Counted from the first letter of the stretch, positions 33,352 to 44,316 are shown. The stretch: DNA of 64,000 nt from Candidatus Nitronereus thalassa (GCF_032191465.1 NZ_JAQOUE010000001.1:1550001-1614000), one strand, 5' to 3'. A program made the numbers and translations. The notes: a model not told the origin generated them from the letters alone.

Positions 33352-34992
33352 TTACCCTTCAATTTCCTCTCGCGCCTCTAACACTTTTTTTACAATCACC
33401 TCGATAATCTCCTCATCGACAAACGGCGAGAGAATAAACGACTTCAAGGCCACAATCGGTTCACCATAATCAGTATGTCGATAACAATCGGTTAATGAGA
33501 GCACCGCCCCTCGGCCAGCCATCGCCTCCTCATGAACATAGTGAAACACCTGCCGATTATATTCGTTATGGGCGAGAAGCTGCTCCCGATGCAAACTCTC
33601 GTGTAGTTCCTTTTCCTTGATCCGAAATGTATCCACACCTGGAGGATAGGCCCGAAATACTGTCACCGTTCCAAAATTATCGCGGTTCAGGACGGTCGTA
33701 CAGGCATGGCCCTCTAGATGCTCCCGCAGGAGCTGTGTCATTTCCACAATATGCCCAATAATGACCTGCAACCCTTGCTTGCCAAATAACTTCATATTGG
33801 CCAAAGCCGCTAAAATTCCTGTACCGGGTCGAGATGTTTCTATCGTAAACATTCCGGGCCGATGACTCCCGAATTGATACAAATACGGCATTTGCTCCTG
33901 GGGTCTTTGCAATAATTTAATATCTTCTCCATGGCGAAATAGGACTAGGCTGGAAATATACGGAACAAAACCAGGTTTATGAAAATCGATTCCAATACTG
34001 TCCGCAAGATTCACATGCTGAATATGGTGACGCACCCCTGCTAAGGCTCGAATCGTCCGTGGACGAAACCCCATAGGATTTGCCTCAAAATCATAATCAT
34101 TAAATACAGACCACGCCCACCCAATCACGGCATCGGCATGGACATGAGGCCGATAAGAAAGTTGAAACTCTTCCACGAGTTCATCACGTAGAGCAATAAT
34201 CCCCGCAATATCATCTAATCCAAAGGCATCAGTCGTCCCTAACGTCGCAATTATCGCGGCAATGCGTTTCCCACTGCGGAGCGCCGAGCGCGCCTGTTCA
34301 CCAAGCACACCGACATCCATGGCATTGCGGGTATCCGTGGGAATCGTGATTAAACGTTTGGATCCCAAACCCAGCCATCCGGCGATATTGTAACGGCAAT
34401 AGTGACTCGCATCACTGGCGAAAATTACCGCCTCTTCGCGCACACCATGTTCCATCGTGCCGGGAAGAGCTTTTTCCAATCCCGTTTTGACACCATACAA
34501 GGTGGTACCTGTCCCGCCAAACGTAAAAAACCCCCTAGCGCTGTTAGGGTCATAACCCAACAAGTGCGCGGTCATAGCCACCATCTCCACCTCAGCCAGG
34601 GACAACCGGTGACTATATTCATCCCATGACAAATTAGGATTATAAAGGGACGCGAGAAGCACACCGATGAGGGAGGAAATGGTCGGAGGCGGCACAACGT
34701 TCTGTTGCGTTTGGGGATGCCCGGGAATCGTTAGCCCAGCACAATAAGAAACCAAATCACTCGTCACGGCTTCGATAGTCATTCCTTGTTCCGGGACAAC
34801 AGATTGACGCGCGAGGTCATAGTCCAACGGTTTTCGCTCGCCCAAAATCGGTCGTTGGCTTTTTAGTGCATCCACTTCATCCATCGCTCGCATGACACTA
34901 TGGACAAGGTAGGAATCATGGACGCGATCCGAAATGGGTTGAGGAAACGCCAGGCGAATGTTCTCTAAAATATTGCGGTAGGGTATAGCCAT
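33352..34992 (-). CDS. Group II PLP-dependent decarboxylase
   Basis: 546 residues. The PLP lysine is in SIGIDFHKPGFVPYISSL. Upstream, RPHVHADAVIGWAWSVF carries the histidine-aspartate pair of the fold, and FTFGGTGTTLYGVKTGLEKA the phosphate-binding loop. This is the glutamate/tyrosine/aromatic-amino-acid decarboxylase superfamily, which makes amines from amino acids. The sequence is longer than GadB (about 466) and closest in plan to diaminobutyrate or aspartate-type members; the substrate cannot be told. The divergent oxygenase-like gene lies 268 bases away and may belong to the same pathway. Confidence 0.93.
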   Translation of the reverse strand: MAIPYRNILENIRLAFPQPISDRVHDSYLVHSVMRAMDEVDALKSQRPILGERKPLDYDLARQSVVPEQGMTIEAVTSDLVSYCAGLTIPGHPQTQQNVVPPPTISSLIGVLLASLYNPNLSWDEYSHRLSLAEVEMVAMTAHLLGYDPNSARGFFTFGGTGTTLYGVKTGLEKALPGTMEHGVREEAVIFASDASHYCRYNIAGWLGLGSKRLITIPTDTRNAMDVGVLGEQARSALRSGKRIAAIIATLGTTDAFGLDDIAGIIALRDELVEEFQLSYRPHVHADAVIGWAWSVFNDYDFEANPMGFRPRTIRALAGVRHHIQHVNLADSIGIDFHKPGFVPYISSLVLFRHGEDIKLLQRPQEQMPYLYQFGSHRPGMFTIETSRPGTGILAALANMKLFGKQGLQVIIGHIVEMTQLLREHLEGHACTTVLNRDNFGTVTVFRAYPPGVDTFRIKEKELHESLHREQLLAHNEYNRQVFHYVHEEAMAGRGAVLSLTDCYRHTDYGEPIVALKSFILSPFVDEEIIEVIVKKVLEAREEIEG

Positions 34993-35260
34993 GAAATTCT
35001 TCCTCCTTCAACGGTGAAAGAATCGACACGGGGGCAGGAAAAACGTACTTTCCCGATTATTTTAGCACACCTAAAGATTGTGGCTATGGAAAATCAGGAA
35101 CATGTAAGAAGCCCAACTCTTCCTAAAGAGACACTCAAGATCCATCGCCTCGAGTCACCTTCCAGCTTTCAGACCCCCCTACCGGTATAAACCCGAATTG
35201 ACTGGACATTCCCATTAAGTGCACCATGCCTTTTTAGTCAAACTACTCAGGGAACTAGTC

Positions 35261-36025
35261 ATGAACATGCCTTCCAATCCCCTTATCATCAACCCTCATT
35301 GCCAGGTCAACATCGAATACTTAGGGCAGGGACGCCACAAAATCGTCATTGCAGATGACTTTTACCAACATCCCGAAAAAGTGCTACAATTGGCCCTGGA
35401 ATTGCCATATACCGATAGGTTTGAGATCGTCGGTAATTTTCCTGGTGTTCGAGCCTCAATCAACCTCGAGATTCAGCCCATCTTTCAAAAAATCAGCGAA
35501 CTCTGGGGTATCCCCCTTTATCAATTTTTTGATCCCCAACCCGTGGTCTTCCAGGGGATCACCAACAAAAATTATCTCCTTAACATTGGGCAACGACAGC
35601 CTCACATCGACCAAGACATTACCGCCATGGTGTATTTAAACCCGGAGGAGTCTTGTGTTGGAGGGACTGGGCTCTATAGACACCGGCCTACAGGCCTGGA
35701 ACGAGTGCCTATCACACCAGACCAAGAAATCCGGAACCTTGCCGATAGATTAGAACTTAGTGATGAATTTTTGACCAGTGCGGAAGGCTATGAAAACTTT
35801 CAGAACAGTATGATATTCAACCCACTCTTCGCGAATCGCGACAACACCTATATCAACGAAGGGAACGAATACTGGGAATTACTGAAACTCATTAAAATGA
35901 AAACAAACCGACTGATCATTTTCGACGGGAGATGCTTTCATTCCCAATACATCTTTCCCGAACAATATACTGAAGCCTTTCGGGTTAACCAGATCATCTA
36001 TTTGAGTCAAAAGCCAAAAAGCTGA
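35261..36025 (+). CDS. DUF6445-like protein, probable Fe(II)/2-oxoglutarate oxygenase fold
   Basis: 254 residues from the ATG of MNMPSNPLIINP with CAGGGA before it. HKIVIADDFYQHPEKVLQLA opens the domain. RQPHIDQDITAMVYL gives an HxD pair and CFHSQYIF a distal histidine with FRVNQIIYL after it, the geometry of the metal triad and 2-oxoglutarate arginine in Fe(II) oxygenases. In between, ANRDNTYINEGNEYW is a family-like insert. The DUF6445 label is from memory. Substrate unknown. It is divergent from the PLP decarboxylase, which suggests a small amine or amino-acid tailoring route; this is inference. Confidence 0.7.
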   Translation: MNMPSNPLIINPHCQVNIEYLGQGRHKIVIADDFYQHPEKVLQLALELPYTDRFEIVGNFPGVRASINLEIQPIFQKISELWGIPLYQFFDPQPVVFQGITNKNYLLNIGQRQPHIDQDITAMVYLNPEESCVGGTGLYRHRPTGLERVPITPDQEIRNLADRLELSDEFLTSAEGYENFQNSMIFNPLFANRDNTYINEGNEYWELLKLIKMKTNRLIIFDGRCFHSQYIFPEQYTEAFRVNQIIYLSQKPKS

Positions 36026-36325
36026 GAAGAGGCCTACGCACGCCTGAATCTCTTTTTCCTGCCCGTCAAGACTTACGATTATCCCCAACGGATTCACAAT
36101 CGCTCACAGGGCATGCTTGGAGTCAAGTATCAAAAATCGTTCGCCCCGTTCATCCCAAAGGCCTAGAATGGCTTAAGAATCTTAAAACCCTGTATTGACA
36201 AGGTATTTTGGACGTACCAATAGCATTTCCATTGTGTCAAAAGGAAAAACTCTAGTAAAGACGAAAATACGCCCACAAAACTTAGCAATTAAGAAAGGAA
36301 GCAGGTTATCCACAAGTACAGACCT

Positions 36326-37672
36326 TTACTTCTCCTCAGATTCCTCTTCTTGAAGATAGGTCTGGCCCTGATAGCGCTGGGCTATCCAAACAAACAGCAT
36401 AGAAGCCCCAAGCATCACTCCAGCGAAAAACCAATAATAGGAGGCCCCTTCAAGCATGGAACTCCCATCCTCATTTTGGATAAAAAAATTCACTAATGAC
36501 GTAAAGGCATTCCCAAGAGATACAGACAAGAGGAATAACGCCATGACGATAGACTTCATTGCTCGTGGGGCCTGTGTATAGGAAAACTCCAAACACGTAA
36601 TCGACACCATCACTTCAGCAGAAGTCATGACTACAAAAGCCAGCAGTTGCCATACGATATTCGGTCGAAGGCCTTCCGCAATTTGCATTTCAATTTGTGC
36701 CGACAGAACAAACGCCACGACTGTGATAAAAAACCCTATGGCAATTTTTCGTAACGGCGTGAGGGGATAAAATCTTTCCACCCAAGGGTATACCGCATAG
36801 GAAAATATCGGGATCAATATCATAATGAGAAAAGGATTGACCACCTGAATCTGGGAAGGCAACCATTCAATACCTAGCCAGAATAAGTCCATGTGCTTAG
36901 CTTGCAATACCCATGCGGAGCCCGTTTGGTCATAGAGTGACCAAAAGAACGCCGAAAAAATAAAAATGGGAATTAGCCGCCAGATGGCGTGGAGATTCTC
37001 TGAAGTCCTCAACTCACTAAGAAATTCCTTCCCCTTTGGCGGAATGTGTGCATACTCCCACCGTCCAATCCAAAACACCCAGGTGGCCAACAACATCAAT
37101 AGCCCGGGTACCCCAAAAGCCATATGAGGCCCGACGTGGTACAAGAGCCAAGGCGTCAACAAAGTCGAGATACCCGCCCCAAGGTTAATGGAAAAATAAA
37201 ACCAATAAAATGCCTTCGAGAGTAAATGTCGATTGGCAAAACCAAACTGATCACCAAGATTGGCAGAGACGCAAGGCTTAATGCCCCCAGAACCGATGGC
37301 AATCAGGGTTAACCCCACTGCCAGACCGAGTCGGGTTTGATCCACAGCCAAGGCCAGGTGGCCAATACAATAGACAATTGACAGCACAACAATAGTTCGA
37401 AATTTTCCCCAATAAACATCCGCAACCAACGATCCCAGGATCGGGAAAAAATATACGGCTGAGGCAAAGAGATGAAAATACTTTCTTGCTTCGGCTTCTC
37501 CCATTACATCAATGCTACCATCATGGTTCAGTAAGTACTCGGTCATAAACACGACCAAAATGGCCCGCATGCCATAATAACTAAAACGCTCTGCGGCCTC
37601 ATTCATTACCAAAAAAGGAATAGCCGATGGCATCCGGTCAGTTGGCAGGGGAGTTGTTCGGTAAGATGTCAT
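36326..37672 (-). CDS. POT-family proton-coupled transporter
   Basis: 448 residues with about a dozen hydrophobic segments. The PTR2 signature NEAAERFSYYGMRAILVVFM in the first membrane helix contains ExxER and the YYGMR motif used for proton coupling and peptide binding. ALGS/GGIKPCVSANLGDQFG and FYWFYFSINLGAG are the second PTR2 signature. Substrates of the family are di- and tripeptides, sometimes nitrate or other solutes. Length is slightly below the usual 480-500. The gene is alone; 300 bases separate it from the oxygenase-like gene. Inner membrane. Confidence 0.93.
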   Translation of the reverse strand: MTSYRTTPLPTDRMPSAIPFLVMNEAAERFSYYGMRAILVVFMTEYLLNHDGSIDVMGEAEARKYFHLFASAVYFFPILGSLVADVYWGKFRTIVVLSIVYCIGHLALAVDQTRLGLAVGLTLIAIGSGGIKPCVSANLGDQFGFANRHLLSKAFYWFYFSINLGAGISTLLTPWLLYHVGPHMAFGVPGLLMLLATWVFWIGRWEYAHIPPKGKEFLSELRTSENLHAIWRLIPIFIFSAFFWSLYDQTGSAWVLQAKHMDLFWLGIEWLPSQIQVVNPFLIMILIPIFSYAVYPWVERFYPLTPLRKIAIGFFITVVAFVLSAQIEMQIAEGLRPNIVWQLLAFVVMTSAEVMVSITCLEFSYTQAPRAMKSIVMALFLLSVSLGNAFTSLVNFFIQNEDGSSMLEGASYYWFFAGVMLGASMLFVWIAQRYQGQTYLQEEESEEK

Positions 37673-37829
37673 TTTCAGGATTAGAAAAATTAGAAAAAAT
37701 AGCTGGTAAAGTTGATGCCCCTAGGACTTAGACCACTCTCAACCCAAATCAGTGTATAGCACAGAGAGTAGGGCTTGAGAAGGTAGAATACTATTGAACA
37801 AGTTGGGTGGAGGTAAATTGAGAGAGGAC

Positions 37830-40800
37830 TTAGGATGAGCCAACAGATTGTGCGGCCAATCGTTTTTCAAGGGCCCGGCAGGCCCGACTACATTCTTTTT
37901 GAAACACAGTAATGAGTTTATCAATACCCTCAAGAGTGCCAGTTTCGCCTAATTTTTCTAATTCCATAGCACTGGCAGCTAAGGCCCGCGCTCCGATATT
38001 AAAACTACTTCCTCTCACGGCATGAGCCGCCTTGCGAAGAGCCATGAGATCTCGATCTTGAATGGCAGACTCAATAGCTGCCACATGTTTGGGTTGGTCT
38101 GTCAAAAACTGTTGAATGACCGATTGGAGAAAATCTGGCTGCTCGGCATCACCAAGGGACTCGAGTTCCTTGAGAACCTGTTCATCGAGACACCCTCCCC
38201 AAGACTCCTCCTGGCCAGTGAGAAAATTTCCTGCAGGAGTCTTGGGAAGCCACCGAAGTACAACCTCTTCGAGAGTCGCTGGCTTCACAGGTTTCGCAAT
38301 ATAGTCATCCATACCTTGTTCCAAACATTTCTCGCGGTCGCCTTTCATCGCATTTGCGGTCATGGCAATGATAGGAATATGAGTCAAATGCGGAAAGTCC
38401 GCCATTTCCCTTCCCCCTGGATTGTCCATATTCGCCTCACGCCTTCGAATGGCTTGCGTCGCTTCAAATCCATCCATTTCAGGCATCTGACAATCCATGA
38501 GAATCATATGATACTGTCCCTGCTCCCAAGCGTTCACTGCTTCAAGGCCATTTTTCACGACATCCGGGCGAAAGCCCAGGCGTTCCAGCATTCGCACCGC
38601 AACTTTTTGGTTCACTAGATTATCTTCTGCTAATAAAATATGGACCGCTTCTCTTCGTTGGACTTCCTTGACTGTATGTTGAGTGACCAGCTTTGCGGCA
38701 TCGGTCTTTCCTTCGGCCCCCATCAACATCATTAAACTGTTAAACAGCACCACCTGGCGAATTGGCTTGGTTAAATAGGCTGCAATGCCCACTTGTTTGG
38801 CTTTCTCCGCATCTCCCCGTCGCCCCAAGGAGGTGAGCATGACCAGTTTCACCGAGGATAAAACAGGATCCCGTTGAATAGATTGGGCTAACGCAAGCCC
38901 ATCCATGTGTGGCATCTGCATATCCAGCAGAGCAAGATCAAACTTGTTCCCATCTTCCGCGGCCTGCCGAAGAACCTGCAGGGCTGATGGCCCATCCAGC
39001 ACACTCACACTCTGCATGTCCCAGGCTTTGACATAATATTCCAAAATTTTCTGGTTGGTGACGTTATCATCGACAATTAAGACGCGCAGACCTTTTAAAT
39101 TCCCTCGTCCCCCGTCATTGGTCGGATCACCCACATGAGCTACTGGTTCCAAACATACTGTAAACCAAAATGTCGTGCCCTTCCCTGCCTCGCTCGTAAA
39201 TCCGATTTGTCCGCCCATTAACTCCACTAATTGCTTACAAATCGCCAACCCTAATCCTGTTCCACCATACTTTCGGGTCGTTGAGCTATCGGCCTGGGTG
39301 AACGATTGAAATAATCGGGCTTGGTGTTCCATTGGAATACCAATTCCTGTATCAGCCACCTCCACTCGAAGTACGATTCCTCTTTGGCTATCGTGGACCT
39401 TATTGACACGAACCACCACTTCACCTTCTTCCGTAAACTTCACGGCATTCCCCACTAAATTAATCAACACTTGGCGAAGCCGCCCAGGATCTCCCTTCAA
39501 TTCGTGTGGTATATCCGAATGCAAAAGGCAGGCAAGTTCAATGCCTTTGGCTTCTGCTTTCTCTGCTAGCAATTCCACCACTTCTTCCACGGCAACTCGA
39601 AGATCAAAATCAATAATTTCCAAATCAAGCTTGCCCGCTTCAATCTTGGAAAAATCTAGGATGTCATTAAGAATAGTGAGCAACGCTTCCGCAGAATTTC
39701 TCACCGTTTCAGCAAATTCCCGTTGTTCGGTGGACAAGGGAGTGTCAAGCAGCAATCCGGTCATGCCAATCACGCCATTCATCGGCGTGCGGATTTCATG
39801 GCTCATGTTAGCCAGAAACTCCGATTTGGTCCTGGCGGCCGCTTCCGAAGCTTCTTTGGCTCGCACCAATTCCTCTTGGACCTCTTTACGTTCGATGACG
39901 CGGCCCAATTGCACGCCCACGGATACCATCGAATCCAAAAGCCGATCATCAACTTCATTATGTTTATCTGAGAAAAACTCCATCACCGCCACCACATCCA
40001 CTCCTACGACAATGGGCGATGCAAAACTTGATACGAAACCCACAGATTGGGCAAGGGATGAGCGAGTCGAGATCAAGTCTTTGCCCACATCATGCGTTAC
40101 GATGGCTTGACGACTTTGATGAACCTGGCCGGGAAGGCATTCTCCCGAAGCCAGCGAGAGCCTGTCCGTTGCCGAACGAAACTCCCCATACCGAGTAGGA
40201 TGATCCAGGAACCAAATATTCGTAGAAGTCAGCCGGTATTCTTCCCTGTTATACAACCACACATGCCCCACCGGCCATCCCAACAAGGAACATACCCAAT
40301 TCAAGCTCGACTCCAACGCCAACTCCACGGTAGGGGCCTCGTTGGCTGCAGAGGCCACGCCTTGATGAAGCTGGACAAGCATCGTCTCTTGCAATAGGGC
40401 TCGTTCCGATTGGCGACGTTCACGGATATCCCTGAGGAAGGCGCTGAAGCAATGAGTATCCCCCATTCGTAGCGGACAGAGGGACATCTCCACTGGAAAC
40501 TCTGTGCCTTCGCGGTTCATGGCCAAGGCCTCCGCTCGCCTGTTCAGTAACGTTCCGTCTCCAGCATCTAAAAAACGTTGGATGCCACGGCCATAACTCT
40601 CGCGATATTGGGAGCCCAAGACGACCTCCGTGAACACTTGCCCTTTCACCTCGTGCTCCTTCCATCCAAACAACCGTTCGGCTTGGGGATTCCAATGGGT
40701 AATCAGCCCATTGTCATCAAAGGTGACAATGGCGTCTAGGGCTTGTTCAATAATGAGGAGGGCCTGAAGACCTGCAAAGTTCTGTGACTCGCCAGATACC

Positions 40801-40844
40801 GAAGCAGCCTCGTGGGAAATTTTGTTCGGAAATGAATCAGTCAT
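37830..40844 (-). CDS. Hybrid sensor kinase PAS-GAF-HisKA-HATPase-REC-REC-Hpt
   Basis: 1004 residues from the ATG of MTDSFPNK; a GTG 9 codons upstream is an alternative. Order: PAS (about 30-145, [20 protein letters not shown]), GAF-like (155-325), HisKA ([20 protein letters not shown]), HATPase ([39 protein letters not shown]), receiver 1 ([16 protein letters not shown] with [13 protein letters not shown]), receiver 2 ([16 protein letters not shown] with [12 protein letters not shown]), and a C-terminal Hpt ([20 protein letters not shown]). No membrane segment, so it senses in the cytosol. This BarA/EvgS-like layout feeds a phosphorelay; the final regulator is not adjacent. Confidence 0.95.
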   Translation of the reverse strand: MTDSFPNKISHEAASVSGESQNFAGLQALLIIEQALDAIVTFDDNGLITHWNPQAERLFGWKEHEVKGQVFTEVVLGSQYRESYGRGIQRFLDAGDGTLLNRRAEALAMNREGTEFPVEMSLCPLRMGDTHCFSAFLRDIRERRQSERALLQETMLVQLHQGVASAANEAPTVELALESSLNWVCSLLGWPVGHVWLYNREEYRLTSTNIWFLDHPTRYGEFRSATDRLSLASGECLPGQVHQSRQAIVTHDVGKDLISTRSSLAQSVGFVSSFASPIVVGVDVVAVMEFFSDKHNEVDDRLLDSMVSVGVQLGRVIERKEVQEELVRAKEASEAAARTKSEFLANMSHEIRTPMNGVIGMTGLLLDTPLSTEQREFAETVRNSAEALLTILNDILDFSKIEAGKLDLEIIDFDLRVAVEEVVELLAEKAEAKGIELACLLHSDIPHELKGDPGRLRQVLINLVGNAVKFTEEGEVVVRVNKVHDSQRGIVLRVEVADTGIGIPMEHQARLFQSFTQADSSTTRKYGGTGLGLAICKQLVELMGGQIGFTSEAGKGTTFWFTVCLEPVAHVGDPTNDGGRGNLKGLRVLIVDDNVTNQKILEYYVKAWDMQSVSVLDGPSALQVLRQAAEDGNKFDLALLDMQMPHMDGLALAQSIQRDPVLSSVKLVMLTSLGRRGDAEKAKQVGIAAYLTKPIRQVVLFNSLMMLMGAEGKTDAAKLVTQHTVKEVQRREAVHILLAEDNLVNQKVAVRMLERLGFRPDVVKNGLEAVNAWEQGQYHMILMDCQMPEMDGFEATQAIRRREANMDNPGGREMADFPHLTHIPIIAMTANAMKGDREKCLEQGMDDYIAKPVKPATLEEVVLRWLPKTPAGNFLTGQEESWGGCLDEQVLKELESLGDAEQPDFLQSVIQQFLTDQPKHVAAIESAIQDRDLMALRKAAHAVRGSSFNIGARALAASAMELEKLGETGTLEGIDKLITVFQKECSRACRALEKRLAAQSVGSS

Positions 40845-41020
40845 AAAGACAGAATCCAGACAAACCCTCACGGGATAATGAGAAATATCCGGTGAGGGTG
40901 ATAAGGACCATTGCAGCCTTTAATTAAGAAATGAGAGTCGCTTCGTAGAACTCATGACAACCCACCTGTGGACACACGAATGCAGTGAGAATCGAAAATG
41001 CCATGCAAACTGTCTTGGAA

Positions 41021-41209
41021 CTAAATTTTATTGGAAGTCAGCCCACCCTGATGGAGCCATTCCTTCACTTCGTCCTGGACCAAACGAAAGTGTTTCCCCA
41101 CTTTATGAGCTGGCAATCCCCCATCATGAATGAGTTTATAGACCGATGACTTAGGGATTTTTAAAAAATTGGCCACGTCGGAAATAGTCAAGATTCCGTC
41201 GTTTAACAT
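41021..41209 (-). CDS. Excisionase-family helix-turn-helix protein
   Basis: 62 residues, start fixed by AGGAGGCTCCC before the ATG of MLNDGILTISDVANFLKIPK. The whole protein is one winged-helix/MerR-like HTH of the excisionase type: LTISDVANFLKIPKSSVYKL, then HKVGKHFRLVQDEVKEWL. Such proteins bind DNA as recombination directionality factors or as small regulators. No integrase, phage gene or att site is visible around it; it sits about 175 bases upstream of the hybrid kinase on the same strand, so a regulatory role is as likely as an excision one. Confidence 0.85.
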   Translation of the reverse strand: MLNDGILTISDVANFLKIPKSSVYKLIHDGGLPAHKVGKHFRLVQDEVKEWLHQGGLTSNKI

Positions 41210-41545
41210 GGGAGCCTCCTTATCCTTACGGGATATTGGAGAAGGTCCTGATTGAGGAGCCGTGGGTTTTCTGAATGTCCCGTGAGCCATCCAGAATAGA
41301 GTGCCAAGAATCGGCGCCAGCGACCATTCTTGCTGTGCAAAAAAAAAGCACAAAGCAAGACCTTCACCAATTTTGTGAATGGCCTTCCCTCATGCCATCA
41401 ACCAACAGGCCATGTATCCTGCGTGCTTGGCTGGAAGCCCTGTCATGCGCCTCAACTCGCGGCCCGAAGCCATTCATTAGGCACATCGTTAATTTATCGT
41501 CGGATTTACCGCCTGTTAACTCTTTTCGGTCTTAGCCTGGTAGAC
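41210..41545. other. Intergenic region upstream of the excisionase-like gene
   Basis: 336 bases between the HTH gene and the response-regulator gene. Open frames here are short and lack ribosome binding sites. No promoter, repeat or RNA was found by eye. Confidence 0.5.
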
Positions 41546-42322
41546 TTAAGCCTTTTTCGTCAGGGTTGAATGATTTTCTAAGACCGATTCCACTTGTCGT
41601 CGTAAATCTCCTAACAACTTCGACTTAAAGGCATCTTTGGTCTTCGTTAATACTTGAATGGTTTGATACATCACTTCTCTATAACGCTGGCAATGAGGAC
41701 AAATCCCCTGGACGTTGAAATCAGTGTGTTCCCTATCATCACCCTGTTTGATGAAATCAATAGTAGTTTTGAGCCCTGTAGATACAGAAGCCAAATACCC
41801 AACGGCATGATCCAAATATTTGCTGATCGCCAACGGGCGGAAATCCTCACGAGGACTTGTGCCTCTCGTTGTCTCCACATTCTCAATAGCTTCGAGGGTG
41901 CCAATCAGAGCCGTCATCTCCTCTTTGGTTTTTCGAACCCTCCGAACGAATTGCCCTTTTTTTACAGCCGAGTCGATTAACCCCAATAACTCATCAAAAT
42001 TAATAGGCTTTTGAAGGTAATCAAAGACTGCCATCCGAAAGGAATGCACCGCCGTGTCCACGGAAGGATAGCCCGTAATCACAATAATGGGCAATCCCAG
42101 GTATTTATCATGGACTGCATTCAGGAATTCCAATTGTCCATTTCCCGGCATATTGATATCACTGATTACCAAGTCATATTCGTTCTGTTGCAATAATGCC
42201 CTGGCTTCATTGGCATCCATCGCGCAATCACATTCATACCCTTGATCTCGCAATAAATCCGCGGTGGAATGCAAAAACGTCTTTTCATCATCAGCCAGTA
42301 AAATTTTGGCCGAACTAGCCAT
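41546..42322 (-). CDS. Response regulator with C-terminal CxxC domain
   Basis: 258 residues. Residues 1-120 are a receiver (AKILLADDEKTFLHSTADLL, DLVISDINMPGNGQLEFL, LPIIVITGYPSVDTAV, FDYLQKPINFDELLGLID). The rest is not a known DNA-binding output: a helical linker is followed by a small region with FNVQGICPHCQRYREVMYQ, holding a CxxC pair, and a coiled-coil-like end (KSKLLGDLRRQVESVLENH). It overlaps the 3' end of the kinase gene upstream by 8 bases, so the pair is co-translated. The output may be a protein-contact or redox/metal module; unknown. Confidence 0.88.
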   Translation of the reverse strand: MASSAKILLADDEKTFLHSTADLLRDQGYECDCAMDANEARALLQQNEYDLVISDINMPGNGQLEFLNAVHDKYLGLPIIVITGYPSVDTAVHSFRMAVFDYLQKPINFDELLGLIDSAVKKGQFVRRVRKTKEEMTALIGTLEAIENVETTRGTSPREDFRPLAISKYLDHAVGYLASVSTGLKTTIDFIKQGDDREHTDFNVQGICPHCQRYREVMYQTIQVLTKTKDAFKSKLLGDLRRQVESVLENHSTLTKKA

Positions 42323-44009
42323 GGCCTTCCCCCTTCATCACAATTGCTGGTTCGCAAGATTCGCGTATGGCTTCAATCGTATACGGCAAATGGATAATGA
42401 ATGTGGTCCCTACGGTCGGAACCGTTTGCACATCAATTCGCCCACCTAACGATTCAATCAGACTGCGTGAGACCGATAACCCCAGCCCCATGCCACCCTG
42501 ACCCGCTCCAGACTTGGTTGTAAAAAATGGTTCAAAGATATGGGGCAGAACGTCATTTGCAATACCCCCTGCCTGATCAGTGACCACTAACCGAATGCCC
42601 TGATCATCCGTCTCGGCCGTAAGGCAAATGTTCTGATGGCCGGAACTTGCCTGAATCGCATTGTGCACAAGATTACAGAGGACTTGGGTAATATCCCGAA
42701 CGGGCAATCGCACCAACGGCATAGACTGGGGAGCCACAATCTCTAAATGAGAATTGGAATCTTTTAACGCCGGTCCAATCATTAACGAGACATCGTGTAA
42801 TATTTCATGGAGATTCACCGCACGGAGGACAGCCGGATCCGGTTGATAGAGTTGGTACATTCGCTTTGTTATGCCTGAGATACGATCAATCTCATTTTCA
42901 ATTAAGCCCACGTACCTTGCTCTTGGATGAGTATCAGGGATGCTTCCCTTCACAAGACGGAATGCATTTTTGATCCCCGCCAACGGATTATTTATTTCAT
43001 GAGCCACACCGGCCGCCACCTGCGCTAAGGCGGCTAATTTCTCTACTTCCATCCGGCGCTGTTCTAGTTCTCGAATCCTGGCAGCTCTTCGGTCAACTTC
43101 CTCTTCGAGTTTTTCCGTATACCGCATAACTTCTTGCTCCAAAAGCCGCCGATCAGAAATATCGCTAAAGGTCACGACTGCCCCCACGATGGCTCCATCC
43201 TCCACGATGGGCATTCTGAGATATTCCACGGGAAAGCGCGTGCCATCTTTTTTCTGAAACCAGTCCTCTCTCACGAATTGCCGAGCACCCCCATGAATGG
43301 GCGACGAAGAAAAACACCCTTGTCCCAAAGCGTCATTCCCTTTTGGGCAACAACCACCAAAATTGGCATGCATGGATCTCCCTACCAATTCCTCAATTTC
43401 CCAGCCCAACATTTTTGCGGCTGCCGGGTTGGCAAATAATGTATTCCCATCATGATCCAGTCCAACAATTCCATTTCCCGCCGATTGAAGAATAAGTTCA
43501 TGTAACCGACCCAGACGATCGAATGCCGTTTCAGCCATTCGTCGTGCCCTCAAATCCTGATTCGCCCTCAACTGCGATTCTTTTTGGAGTTTGATCTGAC
43601 GGTGCCAATCCGAAACATCTTCAATGCTCATCAAGGCAAGACTACACCCAAATTCCTCGGATGGAACCGCTGTGAAATGCGCACGGTAGTGCCGTTCGTC
43701 ACGCAGCCCTCCGACAAACATCGAAAACGGATCATCTTGTTCGGACGAAAGACTCGAAGCTTCTCCCCTTTGAAAAACTAGTTGCAAAGACCGTTCATAG
43801 TCCGAATTCGCCAGCCAAGGTAACTGCGCAAAAAGAGACTTTCCTAGTATTTGAGTCCGGTGAATCTGACTCCACTCTTCGAGGCGCCGATTCCAAAAGA
43901 CTACAGTCCAGTCCGATTTCAGCAGGCATACCCCTAGAGGAAGACAATCTAAAAACGCTTCCTCCCGCAAGCCATTCGTCAATTGAACTGTTGGAACGAA
44001 ATACTCCAT
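42315..44009 (-). CDS. Histidine kinase with two PAS domains
   Basis: 564 residues from the ATG of MEYFVPTVQ (a GTG 6 codons upstream is possible). No membrane segment. PAS 1 at about 20-115 (FLDCLPLGVCLLKSDWTVV), PAS 2 at about 165-285 (GIVGLDHDGNTLFANPAAAK, with GRSMHANFGGCCPKGND), then a short coiled coil (YTEKLEEEVDRRAARIRELE), the histidine box ALAQVAAGVAHEINNPLAGI, and an ATPase domain with GMGLGLSVSRSLIESLGG. The cysteine-rich HANFGGCCPK in PAS 2 could bind a cofactor, but that is a guess. It is coupled to the response regulator downstream. Confidence 0.94.
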   Translation of the reverse strand: MEYFVPTVQLTNGLREEAFLDCLPLGVCLLKSDWTVVFWNRRLEEWSQIHRTQILGKSLFAQLPWLANSDYERSLQLVFQRGEASSLSSEQDDPFSMFVGGLRDERHYRAHFTAVPSEEFGCSLALMSIEDVSDWHRQIKLQKESQLRANQDLRARRMAETAFDRLGRLHELILQSAGNGIVGLDHDGNTLFANPAAAKMLGWEIEELVGRSMHANFGGCCPKGNDALGQGCFSSSPIHGGARQFVREDWFQKKDGTRFPVEYLRMPIVEDGAIVGAVVTFSDISDRRLLEQEVMRYTEKLEEEVDRRAARIRELEQRRMEVEKLAALAQVAAGVAHEINNPLAGIKNAFRLVKGSIPDTHPRARYVGLIENEIDRISGITKRMYQLYQPDPAVLRAVNLHEILHDVSLMIGPALKDSNSHLEIVAPQSMPLVRLPVRDITQVLCNLVHNAIQASSGHQNICLTAETDDQGIRLVVTDQAGGIANDVLPHIFEPFFTTKSGAGQGGMGLGLSVSRSLIESLGGRIDVQTVPTVGTTFIIHLPYTIEAIRESCEPAIVMKGEGHG

Positions 44010-44316
44010 ATTCCCTATTTTCCCCACCAGGGCATACTAGTGGTTCACCCCCATTCTTTAGTTTTTCTTTTACTTACTATAATATTACTATCGGTTGTTT
44101 CTTCCAAAACTTAAATCCGAAAATAAGCCACCCTCCTCCTTGCCACTTTTCACAGTGACAACCTTTTAAAGCCATCCAGGGTTTTCAAACCGGTAGCCTC
44201 TGACAATGGGCTTGGGGCAAGAAGGGCCTACATTTCTTTTAGAAGCCTTCTTCCGACCGTGGGTCTTCCTGAACCTTTGAACCTCCGGCCTCCTATCGGT
44301 ATGGTGGCAGCCAACT

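Noticed and set aside
44028-44316. Possible cobalamin or thiamine riboswitch upstream of the TonB receptor
   Set aside because: A TTGAACCT string is present, but the conserved B12-box or THI-box context is missing.
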